From Streptomyces albiflavescens (lineage in GTDB: Bacteria; Actinomycetota; Actinomycetes; Streptomycetales; Streptomycetaceae): a stretch of DNA of 64,000 nt. The stretch covers positions 88,699 through 152,698 of the forward strand of contig NZ_BMMM01000007.1 in NCBI RefSeq assembly GCF_014645835.1, written 5' to 3'. The translations under genes were made by a program, and so were the position numbers. Below the pieces are notes generated by a model. The model was not told the origin of the DNA, made no database searches, and saw only the letters and a program-made list of their open reading frames with translations. Numbering within the stretch: position 1 is the first letter of the stretch; each line of letters begins with the position of its first letter. Of the stretch, positions 34,489-42,760 are shown one piece after another.

Positions 34489-35283
34489 TCAGGCGGTCGG
34501 CCAGGTGATCCAGGACTCGGGGATCTCCTCGTCGAGCCGGCGCACGTCCCGGGCCGCGAGCACCCGGTGACGCAGCAGCTCGGCCGCGACGAGACGGGCC
34601 ACGGCGATCGCGCCGGGCGGATTGAAGTGCGTGTCGTCCTGCTCGGTCGCCGTCCAGTTGAAGTACTTCTTCGTCTCCTCGACGCCGAGCCTCTGCCACA
34701 GGGCGAGCGACAGGGCCTGGATGTCGAGCAGCGCGACATGCTCGTCCTCGGCGAGGGCGCGCATCGCTGCCGGATAGTCGCCGTGGGTCGGCACGGCGTT
34801 GCCGTCCGCGTCGAACTTCCTGCGCTCGACGGAGGTGGCGAGCACCGGCCGCGCACCACGGGCCCGCGCCCCGTCGACGTACTGCCGCAGACAGTCCTGG
34901 TACGTCGTCCAGGGCTCGGTGTAGCGAGTGGGGTCGGCGCTCTTCTCGTCGTTGTGGCCGAACTGGACGATCAGGAAGTCGCCGGGGGCGATCACTTCGA
35001 GGATGGCGTCGAGGCGCCCCTCGTCGATGAAGCTCTTCGAACTACGGCCGTTCACCGCGTGGTTGGCGACCGGGACGTCCTTGCCGAGGAAGAACGGGAG
35101 CGCCATGCCCCAACCGGTCTCCGGGGCGGCGTCGGCGTACTTCTGGGCGGCGGTGGAATCACCGGCGATGTAGAGGGTGCGGTGCCTGCTGGGGGACGTC
35201 GCCGCGAAGGCGGGTGCCGACGCGGCGGCGAGGGGTAAGGCGGCGAGTGCCGCCGAGGTGACCTGTCTGCGGGTGAGGGACAC
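34489..35283 (-). CDS. Secreted rhamnogalacturonan acetylesterase (CE12, SGNH fold)
   Basis: A 264-residue exported esterase that removes acetyl groups from the rhamnogalacturonan backbone. A short signal peptide ends near APAFAA. SGNH blocks: IAGDSTAAQKY (Ser nucleophile), NHAVNGRSSKSF (Gly), VQFGHNDEK (Asn) and DDTHFNPPGA (Asp and His). The GTG at 35283 with GAAAGG upstream is preferred over the frame extending to 35373. It is the first of the leftward pectinase genes after the terminator-like element at 35317. Confidence 0.9.
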   Translation of the reverse strand: MSLTRRQVTSAALAALPLAAASAPAFAATSPSRHRTLYIAGDSTAAQKYADAAPETGWGMALPFFLGKDVPVANHAVNGRSSKSFIDEGRLDAILEVIAPGDFLIVQFGHNDEKSADPTRYTEPWTTYQDCLRQYVDGARARGARPVLATSVERRKFDADGNAVPTHGDYPAAMRALAEDEHVALLDIQALSLALWQRLGVEETKKYFNWTATEQDDTHFNPPGAIAVARLVAAELLRHRVLAARDVRRLDEEIPESWITWPTA

Positions 35284-35316
35284 GCGGGTGTGCCTTTCAA
35301 CAGGAGGTGGGACCCG

Positions 35317-35390
35317 CGCCCCGAATCGGGGCGCGGGGAGCTGCGCGACCAGCCACGACGGCCCCGCAGCCACAGGTCGAGGGAACCACC
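35317..35390. repeat. Dispersed palindromic element
   Basis: CGCGCCCCGA and TCGGGGCGCG form a 10-bp hairpin followed by GGGGAGCTGCGCGACCAG, the tail shared with the other dispersed elements. It lies directly after the stop codon of the leftward binding-protein gene at 35398. Confidence 0.7.
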
Positions 35391-35397
35391 CGAGCTC

Positions 35398-36735
35398 TCA
35401 GTGGTTCTGCTTCCAGTCGGCCTGCGCCTTGTTCAACTGGTCCGCCAGCGTGTCCAGGAACGCCTTCGCCGACATCTTCCCGAGCAGCAGCTTCTGGAAG
35501 TTCGGCTCGTTGTCGGCCTTGGAGATGGTGTTCCAGTCGGGCAGGTAGTACGGCAGCTGCACGATCTTCGTGTCAGCGCCGTTCAGCGCCTCCGCCGCCA
35601 GCTTGGTGGGCTCCGCCTGCTGAATCCAGGCGTCCTTGGCGGCATCGGTGTTCGCCGGGACCTGCCCGGCGGACTCGTTGAACGTGGAGTTCTCCTCGGC
35701 CGAGACGGCGAACTCGATGAACTTCCAGGCGGCCGACTTGTTCTTGCTGGACTTGAACAGGCTCAGCCCGTCGACCGGGTTGGAGATCTGCACACGGGTG
35801 CCGTCGTCCAGGGTCGGGTTGGGGATGCCCTTGAACTTGCCCGCGCCCAGCGCCTTCACGTGGTCCTGGTAGGAGCCGAGGTTGTGGCTCAGCATGCCGA
35901 TGGTGCCGCTGTCCCACTGGGCGACCATCTTGGTGAAGTCGTTGTTGAGGTCGGCGGACGGGGTGTCCTTCTTGTACAGGGCGATGTACTTCTCGAGCGC
36001 TGACACGTTCTTCGGGTCGTTGACGGTGGTCTTGTCGCCGTTCCAGAACGAGGTGATGCCGGTCTGGCCGTACACCGCGTCCAGGGCCGGGGCGATGGAC
36101 CCTTCGCCGCCCCGGATGGTGAAGCCGAACTTGTTCTTGCCCTTGTCGGTGAGCTTGTCGGCGGCCTCGTAGAACTTCGACCAGGTGGTCGGTGCGTCCA
36201 GACCCGCGCTCTTGAACAGGTCGGTGCGGTACCACAGCGTGCCGTTGTTGGCGGAGGTCGGCACCTGGTACAGCTTGTCGCCGCCGCCCGCGGCCTTGCT
36301 GACGTCGAGCAGGTTCTGGCTCAGTTTGCCGTTCAGCGAGCTCTTCTCGAGCCGGCTGTCCAGTGGCTCCAGCGCGCCCTGGACCCCGATCTCGGCGAGC
36401 ATGGCGGTACCCACGCCGCCGACGTCGGGCAGGCCACCGCCCTGGATGGCGGTGTCGTACTTGGACTGGGCGCTCGCCGCGGGGACTCCGACGTAGTTGA
36501 CCTTGATGTCCGGGTACTTCTTCTCGAAGTCGGCGATGATCTGCTTCCAGATGTCGGTGCGGACACCGCCGTTGTTGTCCCAGAAGGTGATCTCGCCCTT
36601 GCCGGAGCCCTCGTTGCCCTTGTCCCCGGCCGAGCCGCTGCCGTCGTCGCCGCAGGCGGTGGCGGTGAGCGCGAGCGCGGAGCCCAGGGCGACGGCCATG
36701 GCGGCGCGCCTGCTTCTACGGATGCTGATCTTCAT
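35398..36735 (-). CDS. Sugar ABC transporter substrate-binding lipoprotein
   Basis: A 445-residue extracellular binding protein (family 1). The lipobox is LTATAC, with Cys28. Features: EITFWDNNGG after the linker, LPDVGGVGTAMLAEIG, NGTLWYRTDLFKSAGLDAP, and a C-terminal AFLDTLADQLNKAQADW. The surrounding genes suggest oligogalacturonide or rhamnogalacturonan-fragment uptake. Its likely permeases are at 40782-42616; no ATPase gene is present, so the shared MsiK-type ATPase is probably used. A LacI-type operator lies about 220 bases upstream. Confidence 0.9.
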   Translation of the reverse strand: MKISIRRSRRAAMAVALGSALALTATACGDDGSGSAGDKGNEGSGKGEITFWDNNGGVRTDIWKQIIADFEKKYPDIKVNYVGVPAASAQSKYDTAIQGGGLPDVGGVGTAMLAEIGVQGALEPLDSRLEKSSLNGKLSQNLLDVSKAAGGGDKLYQVPTSANNGTLWYRTDLFKSAGLDAPTTWSKFYEAADKLTDKGKNKFGFTIRGGEGSIAPALDAVYGQTGITSFWNGDKTTVNDPKNVSALEKYIALYKKDTPSADLNNDFTKMVAQWDSGTIGMLSHNLGSYQDHVKALGAGKFKGIPNPTLDDGTRVQISNPVDGLSLFKSSKNKSAAWKFIEFAVSAEENSTFNESAGQVPANTDAAKDAWIQQAEPTKLAAEALNGADTKIVQLPYYLPDWNTISKADNEPNFQKLLLGKMSAKAFLDTLADQLNKAQADWKQNH

Positions 36736-37026
36736 TGCTCGGCTCTCTTCTTCTGGATCCAACGGATGGTGAAGCGGTGGGGGTCGGTGACCGGCACAGG
36801 AGCCCAGTCGTCGTTGCCGTTCAGGTGGTTGCGCAGGCCCGAACGGTCGGGTGGTCGGCGGGCACGCTCAGCACGGTGCCGGTCCGCTTCGCGGGCCCGA
36901 GATCGTGCGCACCGGCGCGGGCACGGCGGACGCCGGGTCCGGCCGAGGCCCAGGCTCGGTAAGCGCTTGCTACGGAGGTGCGTCATTGCGGCTCCCCACA
37001 GGCGTGCGGATGGCGGGAACTGACCC
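36736..37026 (-). other. Leader between the GH43 and binding-protein genes, with an uncertain ORF
   Basis: It contains an operator (36958-36973) and an open frame, 36732-36986, of 84 residues beginning MTHLRSKRLPSLG, whose TGA overlaps the ATG of the binding-protein gene. The frame is Arg- and Pro-rich and ends NHLNGNDDWAPVPVTDP then HRFTIRWIQKKRAEQ. The last 35 residues look protein-like, perhaps the end of a lost enzyme, but I cannot name the family. Confidence 0.35.
36958..36973. promoter_or_regulatory. LacI-type operator upstream of the binding-protein gene
   Basis: On the minus strand GTAGCAAGCGCTTACC, centred on the palindrome AAGCGCTT. It matches the site at 42669-42683 in 14 of 15 comparable bases, linking the binding protein and permease genes to one repressor. 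Confidence 0.65.
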
Positions 37027-38568
37027 TCAGGGGGTCTCTGAAGCGGTGATGCGGAACTGCGTGAACGAGGCCGCGCCGGCGTGTCCTCCGCCGACGGGCG
37101 CGAGCGCGAAGAGCCCGAGCAGGGCGCCGACCCAGCGCCAGGGGGTGGCGGCGAAGACCTGACCGGAGCGCTGCCGGCCGCCGCCGACGTCGTAGGAGAA
37201 GCGGCAGCGCGCTCCCGCGCCGATCTCGATCCACAGCCGGGCCCGCCCCTCGGGCGCCGTCCGCGCATACGCGGCGTCCCGCTCCCGCTCGGCCACCGAC
37301 TCGGCGAACCGGTGCACGAGCAGCACCGATCCGTCCGCCTCCCGCTGGAGCCCGATCCAGCTGAACGCGTCCCCGAGCACGGCGAGCCCGGCCCGTGCCC
37401 CCGGCTCCTCGCTGTCGAGCCGCAGCTCCACCTCGACGGTGGCGGCGGCGCCGGGCAGTCGCTGGGTGAGCACGCTCGGCAGCTTGCGCAGATCGTGCGC
37501 GTCGACCGTCCGTACGCAGCTCAGCCGCAGCCCGTCCCCGGAGTGCTGGGTGGCCCAGCCGTCCTGCGGATTGGCCGTCCACTGCCACTGGCGCCCCAGC
37601 CGGCCGCCGGGGAAGTCGTCGTCGGTGGCAGGCGCGCACGGCGGCTGCGACGGCAGATCCGGCTTCTTGTGTACGGCGACGGGGGTGCCCTCGTTCCCCA
37701 GGACCGGCCAGCCGTCCGTGCCCCAGCGCATCGGCTGGAGGTGGACGACCCGCCCGTAGGGGCCACGCTGCTGGAAGTGCGCGAACCAGTCCTCGCCGCT
37801 CGCCGTGCGCACCCAGCCGCCCTGATGCGGGCCATTGACCTCGGTGTCGCCCTGCTCCAGGACGATCCGTTCCTCGTACGGCCCGAAGAATCCGCGCGAG
37901 CGGAACGCGCCCTGCCAGCCCGTCCCCACTCCCCCGGCGGGCGCGAAGATCCAGAACCAGCCGTCGTGCCGGTAGACCTTGGGGCCTTCGAGGGTGAACC
38001 AGCCCGGGATCCTGTCGGCGTCGACGATCGCCTTGCCCTCGTCGAGCAGTCCGGTGGCGTCGGGGCGCATTCGGTGCCCGGTGAGCCGGTTCTTCACGCC
38101 CGCGCGGGACTTGGCCCAGGCGTGCACGAGATACGCCTCGCCGGTCTCCTCGTCCCACAGCGGGCAGGCGTCGATGAGCCCCTTGCCCTCCTTGACGAGG
38201 TGCGGCCGGCTCCAGGGGCCGCGGATCTCGGGGGCGTTGACCTGGAAGATGCCGTGGTCGGGGTCGCCCCAGAAGATCCAGAAGCGGTCGTCGTGGTGAC
38301 GCAGGGAGGGGGCCCAGACCCCGCAGTCGTGCCGGGGCTTCCTGAACTCTTCCGCGGGCTCCAGACGTGGGAGGGCGTGTCCGACGAGCGTCCAGTTGAC
38401 CAGGTCGCGGGAGTGCAGCAGCGGCAGACCCGGGGCGCGGCCGAAGCTGGAGGCGGTGAGGTAGCAGTCGTCACCGACCCGGAGAAGGTCGGGGTCGGAC
38501 CAGTCGGCGTCGAGGACCGGGTTGCGGTAGGTGCCGTCGCCGAGGTCGGCGCTGAACGCGCTGTTCAC
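37027..38568 (-). CDS. Glycoside hydrolase family 43 protein
   Basis: Predicted intracellular beta-propeller glycosidase of 513 residues without a signal peptide. GH43 acids: Asp in YRNPVLDADWSDPD (base), Asp in GKGLIDACPLWD, and Glu in FTLEGPKVYRHDG (acid). A C-terminal beta-sandwich (about 330-513) resembles the GH43 C2-like domain. Likely substrates are arabinosyl or xylosyl units on imported pectin fragments. The GTG overlaps the stop of the PmoA-like gene by four bases; it is the last of a chain of six overlapping frames starting at 42616. Confidence 0.88.
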   Translation of the reverse strand: MNSAFSADLGDGTYRNPVLDADWSDPDLLRVGDDCYLTASSFGRAPGLPLLHSRDLVNWTLVGHALPRLEPAEEFRKPRHDCGVWAPSLRHHDDRFWIFWGDPDHGIFQVNAPEIRGPWSRPHLVKEGKGLIDACPLWDEETGEAYLVHAWAKSRAGVKNRLTGHRMRPDATGLLDEGKAIVDADRIPGWFTLEGPKVYRHDGWFWIFAPAGGVGTGWQGAFRSRGFFGPYEERIVLEQGDTEVNGPHQGGWVRTASGEDWFAHFQQRGPYGRVVHLQPMRWGTDGWPVLGNEGTPVAVHKKPDLPSQPPCAPATDDDFPGGRLGRQWQWTANPQDGWATQHSGDGLRLSCVRTVDAHDLRKLPSVLTQRLPGAAATVEVELRLDSEEPGARAGLAVLGDAFSWIGLQREADGSVLLVHRFAESVAERERDAAYARTAPEGRARLWIEIGAGARCRFSYDVGGGRQRSGQVFAATPWRWVGALLGLFALAPVGGGHAGAASFTQFRITASETP

Positions 38569-39407
38569 GGGCTCACCGCCTTCCGTACGAGGGCCGCGGC
38601 CTCGGTCCGGTCGAGGGCGCCGTCCGCGACGACGGTGACGACCCTGCGTACGACCGTCTCCCCGGCCGGGATCGGCAGCCGCGCGTCGTGCGCGAGGGAC
38701 GAGCCCACGCCCGGGTACTCGGCGGTGCGCACGAACCACGGGTCGTGCCGCGTGGCTTCGGTGGCTCCGGCGAACACGAGCGTCCAGGTGGCGCCCACGA
38801 GGGCGATCCAGTCGGCGCGGGCGCCGTGCACCGCCTGCTCGCCCTCGGTGGCTGCGGTGAGGACGCGCGGCGCCTCGGCCTCCTTGCGGGCGCGCCAGAA
38901 GAAGCCGCCGTAGGCCGCGCCGGGCCGGCCGTTGGTGGCGGGACTGCCGATCGACAGTTCCTGACCGGTCGTGTTCGTGAGCGAGAAGGTGAAGTCCAAC
39001 GCCCAGGCGGATTCGGTGAGTTCGGTCGCCCCGACCGTACGGCGCTCGCGCAGCAGCTCGGCTCCCGCGGCCACCCAGCGCAACTCCTCCACGAAGCCGT
39101 CGGGGTCACGCAGCTGGAAGGCGGCGTGCCGCTGAGCGCCATGGTTGTCCAGCTCGGTGGGCCCCTGGTCACGCACATAGGTGCGCCCGCCCCAGAAGTT
39201 GTGCCCCTCGACGTCGGGAACGGCGACACCGACGCCGAGGTGGTGCGCGTGGTCGGCGGGGCTGAGCTCGGTGACGGCCGTGCCGGCCAGGGTGGTGACG
39301 GGGTGCAGATACGGACGCGGCGAGAGCCGGGGCGGCACTTCGGGCCGGGTGATGTACCGGGCGACCGGCCGGCCCGCGATGCGCAGGACGAGTGACTCGT
39401 TGTTCAT
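38565..39407 (-). CDS. PmoA-like family protein (DUF6807)
   Basis: A 280-residue cytoplasmic protein of the family misleadingly named methane oxygenase PmoA. Typical stretches: YLHPVTTLAGTAVTE, DHAHHLGVGVAVPDV, NFWGGRTYV and GGFFWRARKEAE. The His-rich DHAHHLG and later HDPWFV suggest a sugar- or metal-binding site in a beta-sandwich. Members nearly always sit beside Gfo/Idh oxidoreductases and glycosidases, as here. No reaction is established. Both ends overlap neighbouring genes by four bases. Confidence 0.82.
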   Translation of the reverse strand: MNNESLVLRIAGRPVARYITRPEVPPRLSPRPYLHPVTTLAGTAVTELSPADHAHHLGVGVAVPDVEGHNFWGGRTYVRDQGPTELDNHGAQRHAAFQLRDPDGFVEELRWVAAGAELLRERRTVGATELTESAWALDFTFSLTNTTGQELSIGSPATNGRPGAAYGGFFWRARKEAEAPRVLTAATEGEQAVHGARADWIALVGATWTLVFAGATEATRHDPWFVRTAEYPGVGSSLAHDARLPIPAGETVVRRVVTVVADGALDRTEAAALVRKAVSP

Positions 39408-40564
39408 CGGGTGCTCACCTCGTTCAAGGCGGTCCAGGGGGCGCCGAGCTCGGAGTAGAGGGCGAGGGTGTCGGCGGCCGCCGCGACGAGTCCGTCGATG
39501 CCGCGTACCACCCGGCGGTTCTCGCCGGGAAGCAGCTCCCAGGCCTCCTCGGGCAGCGCGACCGGGTCGGGCGCCTGCCGAATCGCTTCGACGACCTTCA
39601 TGAAGGCGCCCGTCGACTCGGGCGTGACCAGCAGCTCGGTGCCGTCCGTCAGATGCGCGACCAGGTTCTCCAGCAGGTCCGTCCGGCCGTACTCGATCTC
39701 CTCCGGGCCGCGCCCGGACCGCTGCACCAGCGCGCGGTCCTGCTTGTACCAGAAGGTGATCCGTCCGCCGGTGCCGTGCACGAGGACGTACGGCTCGCCG
39801 GGCCGCTCGGCGCAGAGCGTCGCGGCGACGGTGACACGGCCCGTCGCGGTGGCGATGCGCACGCACGAGGTGTCGTCCGACTCGATGTCGTTGGCGCGCA
39901 GCAGCTCGGTCTCGATCGCTGTGACGTCCTCGGCGCGGGTGGAACCGTCCAGCGCGAGGGCCGTGGCGACCGCGTGGGCGAGGGGGTTCGTCAGCACCCC
40001 GTCGATCACGTCCATACCGTGCAGACGGCGCTTGCCCGCCCACGGCGCACGCCGGTAGTACGCCTCGTCGCGCGCCCAGGCCCCCGCCCCGCCGATCCCG
40101 GTCACCGTGCCGAGCGCGCCCTGGGCGATCAGCTTCCGGATCGCGGGCACGGCGTGCGAGCCGAGCGACTGGAAACCGATCTGGCAGACGACTCCGGCCG
40201 CGGCGACCCCGTCCGCCATCCTGCGGAACTCCTCGTAGGAGGGCGCGGGCGGCTTCTCCAGGAGCAGGTGTACGTCCCTGTCGGTGGCGATCAGCGCGAG
40301 GTCGGTGTGGGTGGGGATGGGCGTGCAGATCACGGCGATCGCGGGGCGGGCGGAGTCGAGGAGTGCGCCGAAGTCGGCGGACTGCTCCGGCGAGCCGAGC
40401 CCGTCCAGCTCCTCTTCGGTGAGCGGTGCCAGCTCGCAGATTCCCGCGAGCCGTACGAGCCCCTTGTCCTGGAGGCGGCGGATGTTGTCCAGATGCCAGC
40501 GACCGTGACCGCGCGCGCCCGCGAGGACGACGGGCACCGGGAAGGCGAAGTTCCGCGTGCTCAT
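39404..40564 (-). CDS. Gfo/Idh/MocA-family oxidoreductase
   Basis: A 386-residue NAD(P)-dependent sugar oxidoreductase. The N-terminal Rossmann fold begins VVLAGARGHGRWHLDNI. The catalytic-Lys motif is EKPPAPS, and the substrate domain has GMDVIDGVLTNPLAHAVATAL with the late His/Asp region. It is coupled by 4-base overlaps to a truncated pectate-lyase-like frame upstream and the PmoA-like gene downstream. It presumably oxidises or epimerises a sugar from pectin side chains; the substrate is unknown. Confidence 0.87.
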   Translation of the reverse strand: MSTRNFAFPVPVVLAGARGHGRWHLDNIRRLQDKGLVRLAGICELAPLTEEELDGLGSPEQSADFGALLDSARPAIAVICTPIPTHTDLALIATDRDVHLLLEKPPAPSYEEFRRMADGVAAAGVVCQIGFQSLGSHAVPAIRKLIAQGALGTVTGIGGAGAWARDEAYYRRAPWAGKRRLHGMDVIDGVLTNPLAHAVATALALDGSTRAEDVTAIETELLRANDIESDDTSCVRIATATGRVTVAATLCAERPGEPYVLVHGTGGRITFWYKQDRALVQRSGRGPEEIEYGRTDLLENLVAHLTDGTELLVTPESTGAFMKVVEAIRQAPDPVALPEEAWELLPGENRRVVRGIDGLVAAAADTLALYSELGAPWTALNEVSTR

Positions 40565-40785
40565 CGCACCCTCCCCGCACCGGTACCGCGCGCCACGTCG
40601 CGGCCGGCCTGCCGGGCACTGTCGATCGTCCCGTGCGGTGGGGGCGTCCAGCCTTCGTCGGCGGCCAGGGTGTCGCGGCCGATGTCACGCGTCTCGGCGC
40701 CCGCCGGGGTATTGAGCGCTGCCCCCAAGAGGCCGACCCGGGCCGCCGCTTGAAGAGTGCTTCTCGTCCCTCGAAGGCCTCTCAT
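40561..40785 (-). pseudogene. Truncated 5-prime end of a pectate-lyase-like secreted protein
   Basis: A 74-codon frame, MRGLRGTRSTLQ onwards, with a signal-like segment (AARVGLLGAALNTPAGA) and then DIGRDTLAADEGWTPPPHGT. The GRDTLAADEGW part matches the mature N-terminus of the PL1 lyase here (ARQTLAAGDGW). After that it runs into unrelated Arg-rich sequence and stops. It overlaps the permease stop and the oxidoreductase start by four bases each, so ribosomes must pass through it. It is probably a deletion remnant retained for translational coupling; a functional small secreted peptide is possible. Confidence 0.6.
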
Positions 40786-41684
40786 CCCTTCACCGCCCCC
40801 GCGCTGAAGCCGGTGATCAGCCACTTCTGGATGAACGCGAAGACGATGACGACCGGGACGGCGGCGATGATGCCGCCCGCCGCGAGCGCGCCCAGATCGA
40901 CGCTGTCGGAGCTCATCAGGGTGTTGAGGCCGACGGGGATGGTCTGCTTGCTCTGGTCGCTGAGGAACATCAGGGCGAACAGGAAGTGGTTCCAGGCGTG
41001 CACGAAGGCGAAGGAGCCGACGGCGATCAACCCCGGCCGCAGCAGCGGGAGTACGACGATCCGGAACGAGCTGAAGCGATTGCAGCCGTCGACCCAGGCA
41101 GCCTCTTCCAGGGTGTACGGGACGTTCCTGATGAACCCGCTGATGAGGATCATCGACAGCGGCAGCTGGAAGACCGTCTCGGCGATGATGACACTGCCCA
41201 GCGAGTTGATCATCTGGAGCTTGGCGAAGATCTGGAAGAGCGGGACCAGGAGCAGCGCGCCCGGCACGAACTGGGAGCAGAGCAGCGCCAGCATGAAGCC
41301 GCGCTTGATCCTGAAGTCGAAGCGGGCGAGGGCGTAGCCGCCGGCGAGCGCGACGACGGTCGTCATCACCAGGGTGGCGACGGCGATGAGCACGCTGTTC
41401 TGGAAGTAGGTCCCGAAGCTGCGCTCGGTCCACACCTTGTCGAAGTGCTCGAAGGTCATGGGCCACGGGACGAGCGAGGTCGATCCTGCCGGGCGCAGCG
41501 CGAAGAGCAGGATCCAGTAGAAGGGGATCAGGGTGAAGAGGAGGTAGATCGAGAGGGGGAGGTAGATCTGCCGGCGCGGGACCTCGTCCCAGGCGCGCCG
41601 GCTGCTCCGCGGGCGCTGCCGGGGCTCGTCGGCCACCGGGGCGGGCGCCTCGGGAGCGCTGATCATGGCATCCTCGGTGATCAC
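40782..41684 (-). CDS. Carbohydrate ABC transporter permease (MalG type)
   Basis: A 300-residue membrane protein with six predicted helices and the EAA loop TLEEAAWVDGCNRFSSFRIVV-like, given here as EEAAWVDGCNRFSSF. The GTG at 41684 overlaps the stop of the first permease (GTGA) and has GGTGGGGA upstream; the ATG at 41666 with GAGG is an alternative start. It pairs with the permease at 41681-42616 and the lipoprotein at 35398. Confidence 0.92.
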   Translation of the reverse strand: MITEDAMISAPEAPAPVADEPRQRPRSSRRAWDEVPRRQIYLPLSIYLLFTLIPFYWILLFALRPAGSTSLVPWPMTFEHFDKVWTERSFGTYFQNSVLIAVATLVMTTVVALAGGYALARFDFRIKRGFMLALLCSQFVPGALLLVPLFQIFAKLQMINSLGSVIIAETVFQLPLSMILISGFIRNVPYTLEEAAWVDGCNRFSSFRIVVLPLLRPGLIAVGSFAFVHAWNHFLFALMFLSDQSKQTIPVGLNTLMSSDSVDLGALAAGGIIAAVPVVIVFAFIQKWLITGFSAGAVKG

Positions 41685-42616
41685 TTGTCCCCACCTCCGA
41701 ACTTGCTCAGTCGCAGGTAGACGATCGAGCAGAAGAGCAGAATCACGAACGCGACCGTGGTCAGGGCCGACGCGTAGCCGAAGTTGTGCGCGTCGACGCT
41801 GGTGTTGGCGATGTAGAGCGGGAGGGTCGTCGTCTCGCCCGCGGGACCACCGCCCGTCAACGTGTAGAGCAGGTCGACGTTGTTGAACTCCCACACCGCG
41901 CGCAGCAGCGTGGACAGGACGATGGCGTCCTTCAGGTGCGGCAGGGTGATGTGCAGGAACTGCCGGAAGCGACTCGCGCCGTCGACCTCGGCTGCCTCGT
42001 ACAGGTCCTTGGAGACGGACTGGAGATCGGCGAGGATCAGGATCGCGAAGAAGGGGACACCACGCCACAGGTCGGCGACCACGGCGGCCGGGAAGACGGT
42101 GGAGGTGTCGGACAGCCAGCTGGTGCCGTACTGCCCGATGCCCACGTCGGCGAGGTAACGCGTGACCCCCGTCTGGGAGTTGTAGAGCAGCACCCAGATC
42201 GCGGACGTCAGCACACCTGAGACGGCCCACGGGGAGAAGACCAGCGCGCGGCCGACCGCCCGCCCCACGAAGGTCTGGTTGACGATCAGCGCCAGCGCCA
42301 GCCCGAACAGCAGCTGCAGTCCGACCTCGACGAAGACCCACTTGGCGCTGAAGGTCAGCGTGTCCCAGAACTGCGGATCGTCGGTGAAGGCGTGCACGAA
42401 GTTGTCGAAGCCCGCGTAGCCGTTGCGCCACGGCTTGGTCGGGTTGTAGTTCTGCAGGCTGTAGTAGAAGACGCTGATGACCGGGTAGGCGATGAAGCCC
42501 AGCATCAGCAGGCCCGCCGGGGCGATCAGCAGATAGGGCAGTTTGCGCGGCGTCGCCGAGCCACGGCGCCGCCGGGGTGGCGCGGGCTGTTTCGCCACGG
42601 CTGCGGCTTGGGCCAT
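41681..42616 (-). CDS. Sugar ABC transporter permease (MalF type)
   Basis: A 311-residue membrane protein with six predicted helices and the EAA loop DLYEAAEVDGASRFRQF. It is the first of six leftward frames linked by 4-base overlaps: two permeases, the truncated lyase frame, Gfo/Idh, PmoA-like and GH43. LacI-type operators lie 30-90 bases upstream, so the operon is probably repressed unless pectin fragments are present. Confidence 0.92.
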   Translation of the reverse strand: MAQAAAVAKQPAPPRRRRGSATPRKLPYLLIAPAGLLMLGFIAYPVISVFYYSLQNYNPTKPWRNGYAGFDNFVHAFTDDPQFWDTLTFSAKWVFVEVGLQLLFGLALALIVNQTFVGRAVGRALVFSPWAVSGVLTSAIWVLLYNSQTGVTRYLADVGIGQYGTSWLSDTSTVFPAAVVADLWRGVPFFAILILADLQSVSKDLYEAAEVDGASRFRQFLHITLPHLKDAIVLSTLLRAVWEFNNVDLLYTLTGGGPAGETTTLPLYIANTSVDAHNFGYASALTTVAFVILLFCSIVYLRLSKFGGGDK

Positions 42617-42644
42617 GACTGTTCTCCGTTCTTACGGGTGCCGT

Positions 42645-42708
42645 GGAACGCTTGCTGTCTGTCGCACAGGAAGCGCTTGCTACATGCACATGGTTGTAGC
42701 GCTTCGCA
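42645..42708 (-). promoter_or_regulatory. Two LacI-type operators plus a weaker third
   Basis: GGAAGCGCTTGCTAC (42669-42683) and TTGTAGCGCTTCGCA (42694-42708) have the central AGCGCTT of LacI-family sites, 26 bases centre to centre. A weaker GGAACGCTTGCTG (42645-42657) lies nearer the gene. The array lies in the promoter region of the permease operon. The repressor gene is not in the window. Confidence 0.68.
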
Positions 42709-42734
42709 GATGTGGTTCGGGATATCGACCGGAA

Positions 42735-42760
42735 GAGAGCGGTTCTCGCGAGCCGCTCTC
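42735..42760 (-). terminator. Terminator at the end of the dehydratase gene
   Basis: GAGAGCGGTTC and GAGCCGCTCTC pair over 11 positions, one as G-U in RNA, around a TCGC-type loop. The stem begins inside the stop codon of the leftward dehydratase gene and separates it from the permease operon. Confidence 0.75.

Noticed and set aside
38565..39407. Methane monooxygenase subunit (PmoA)
   Set aside because: The name is inherited from a misleading family title; the protein is soluble, lacks membrane helices and sits among sugar genes.
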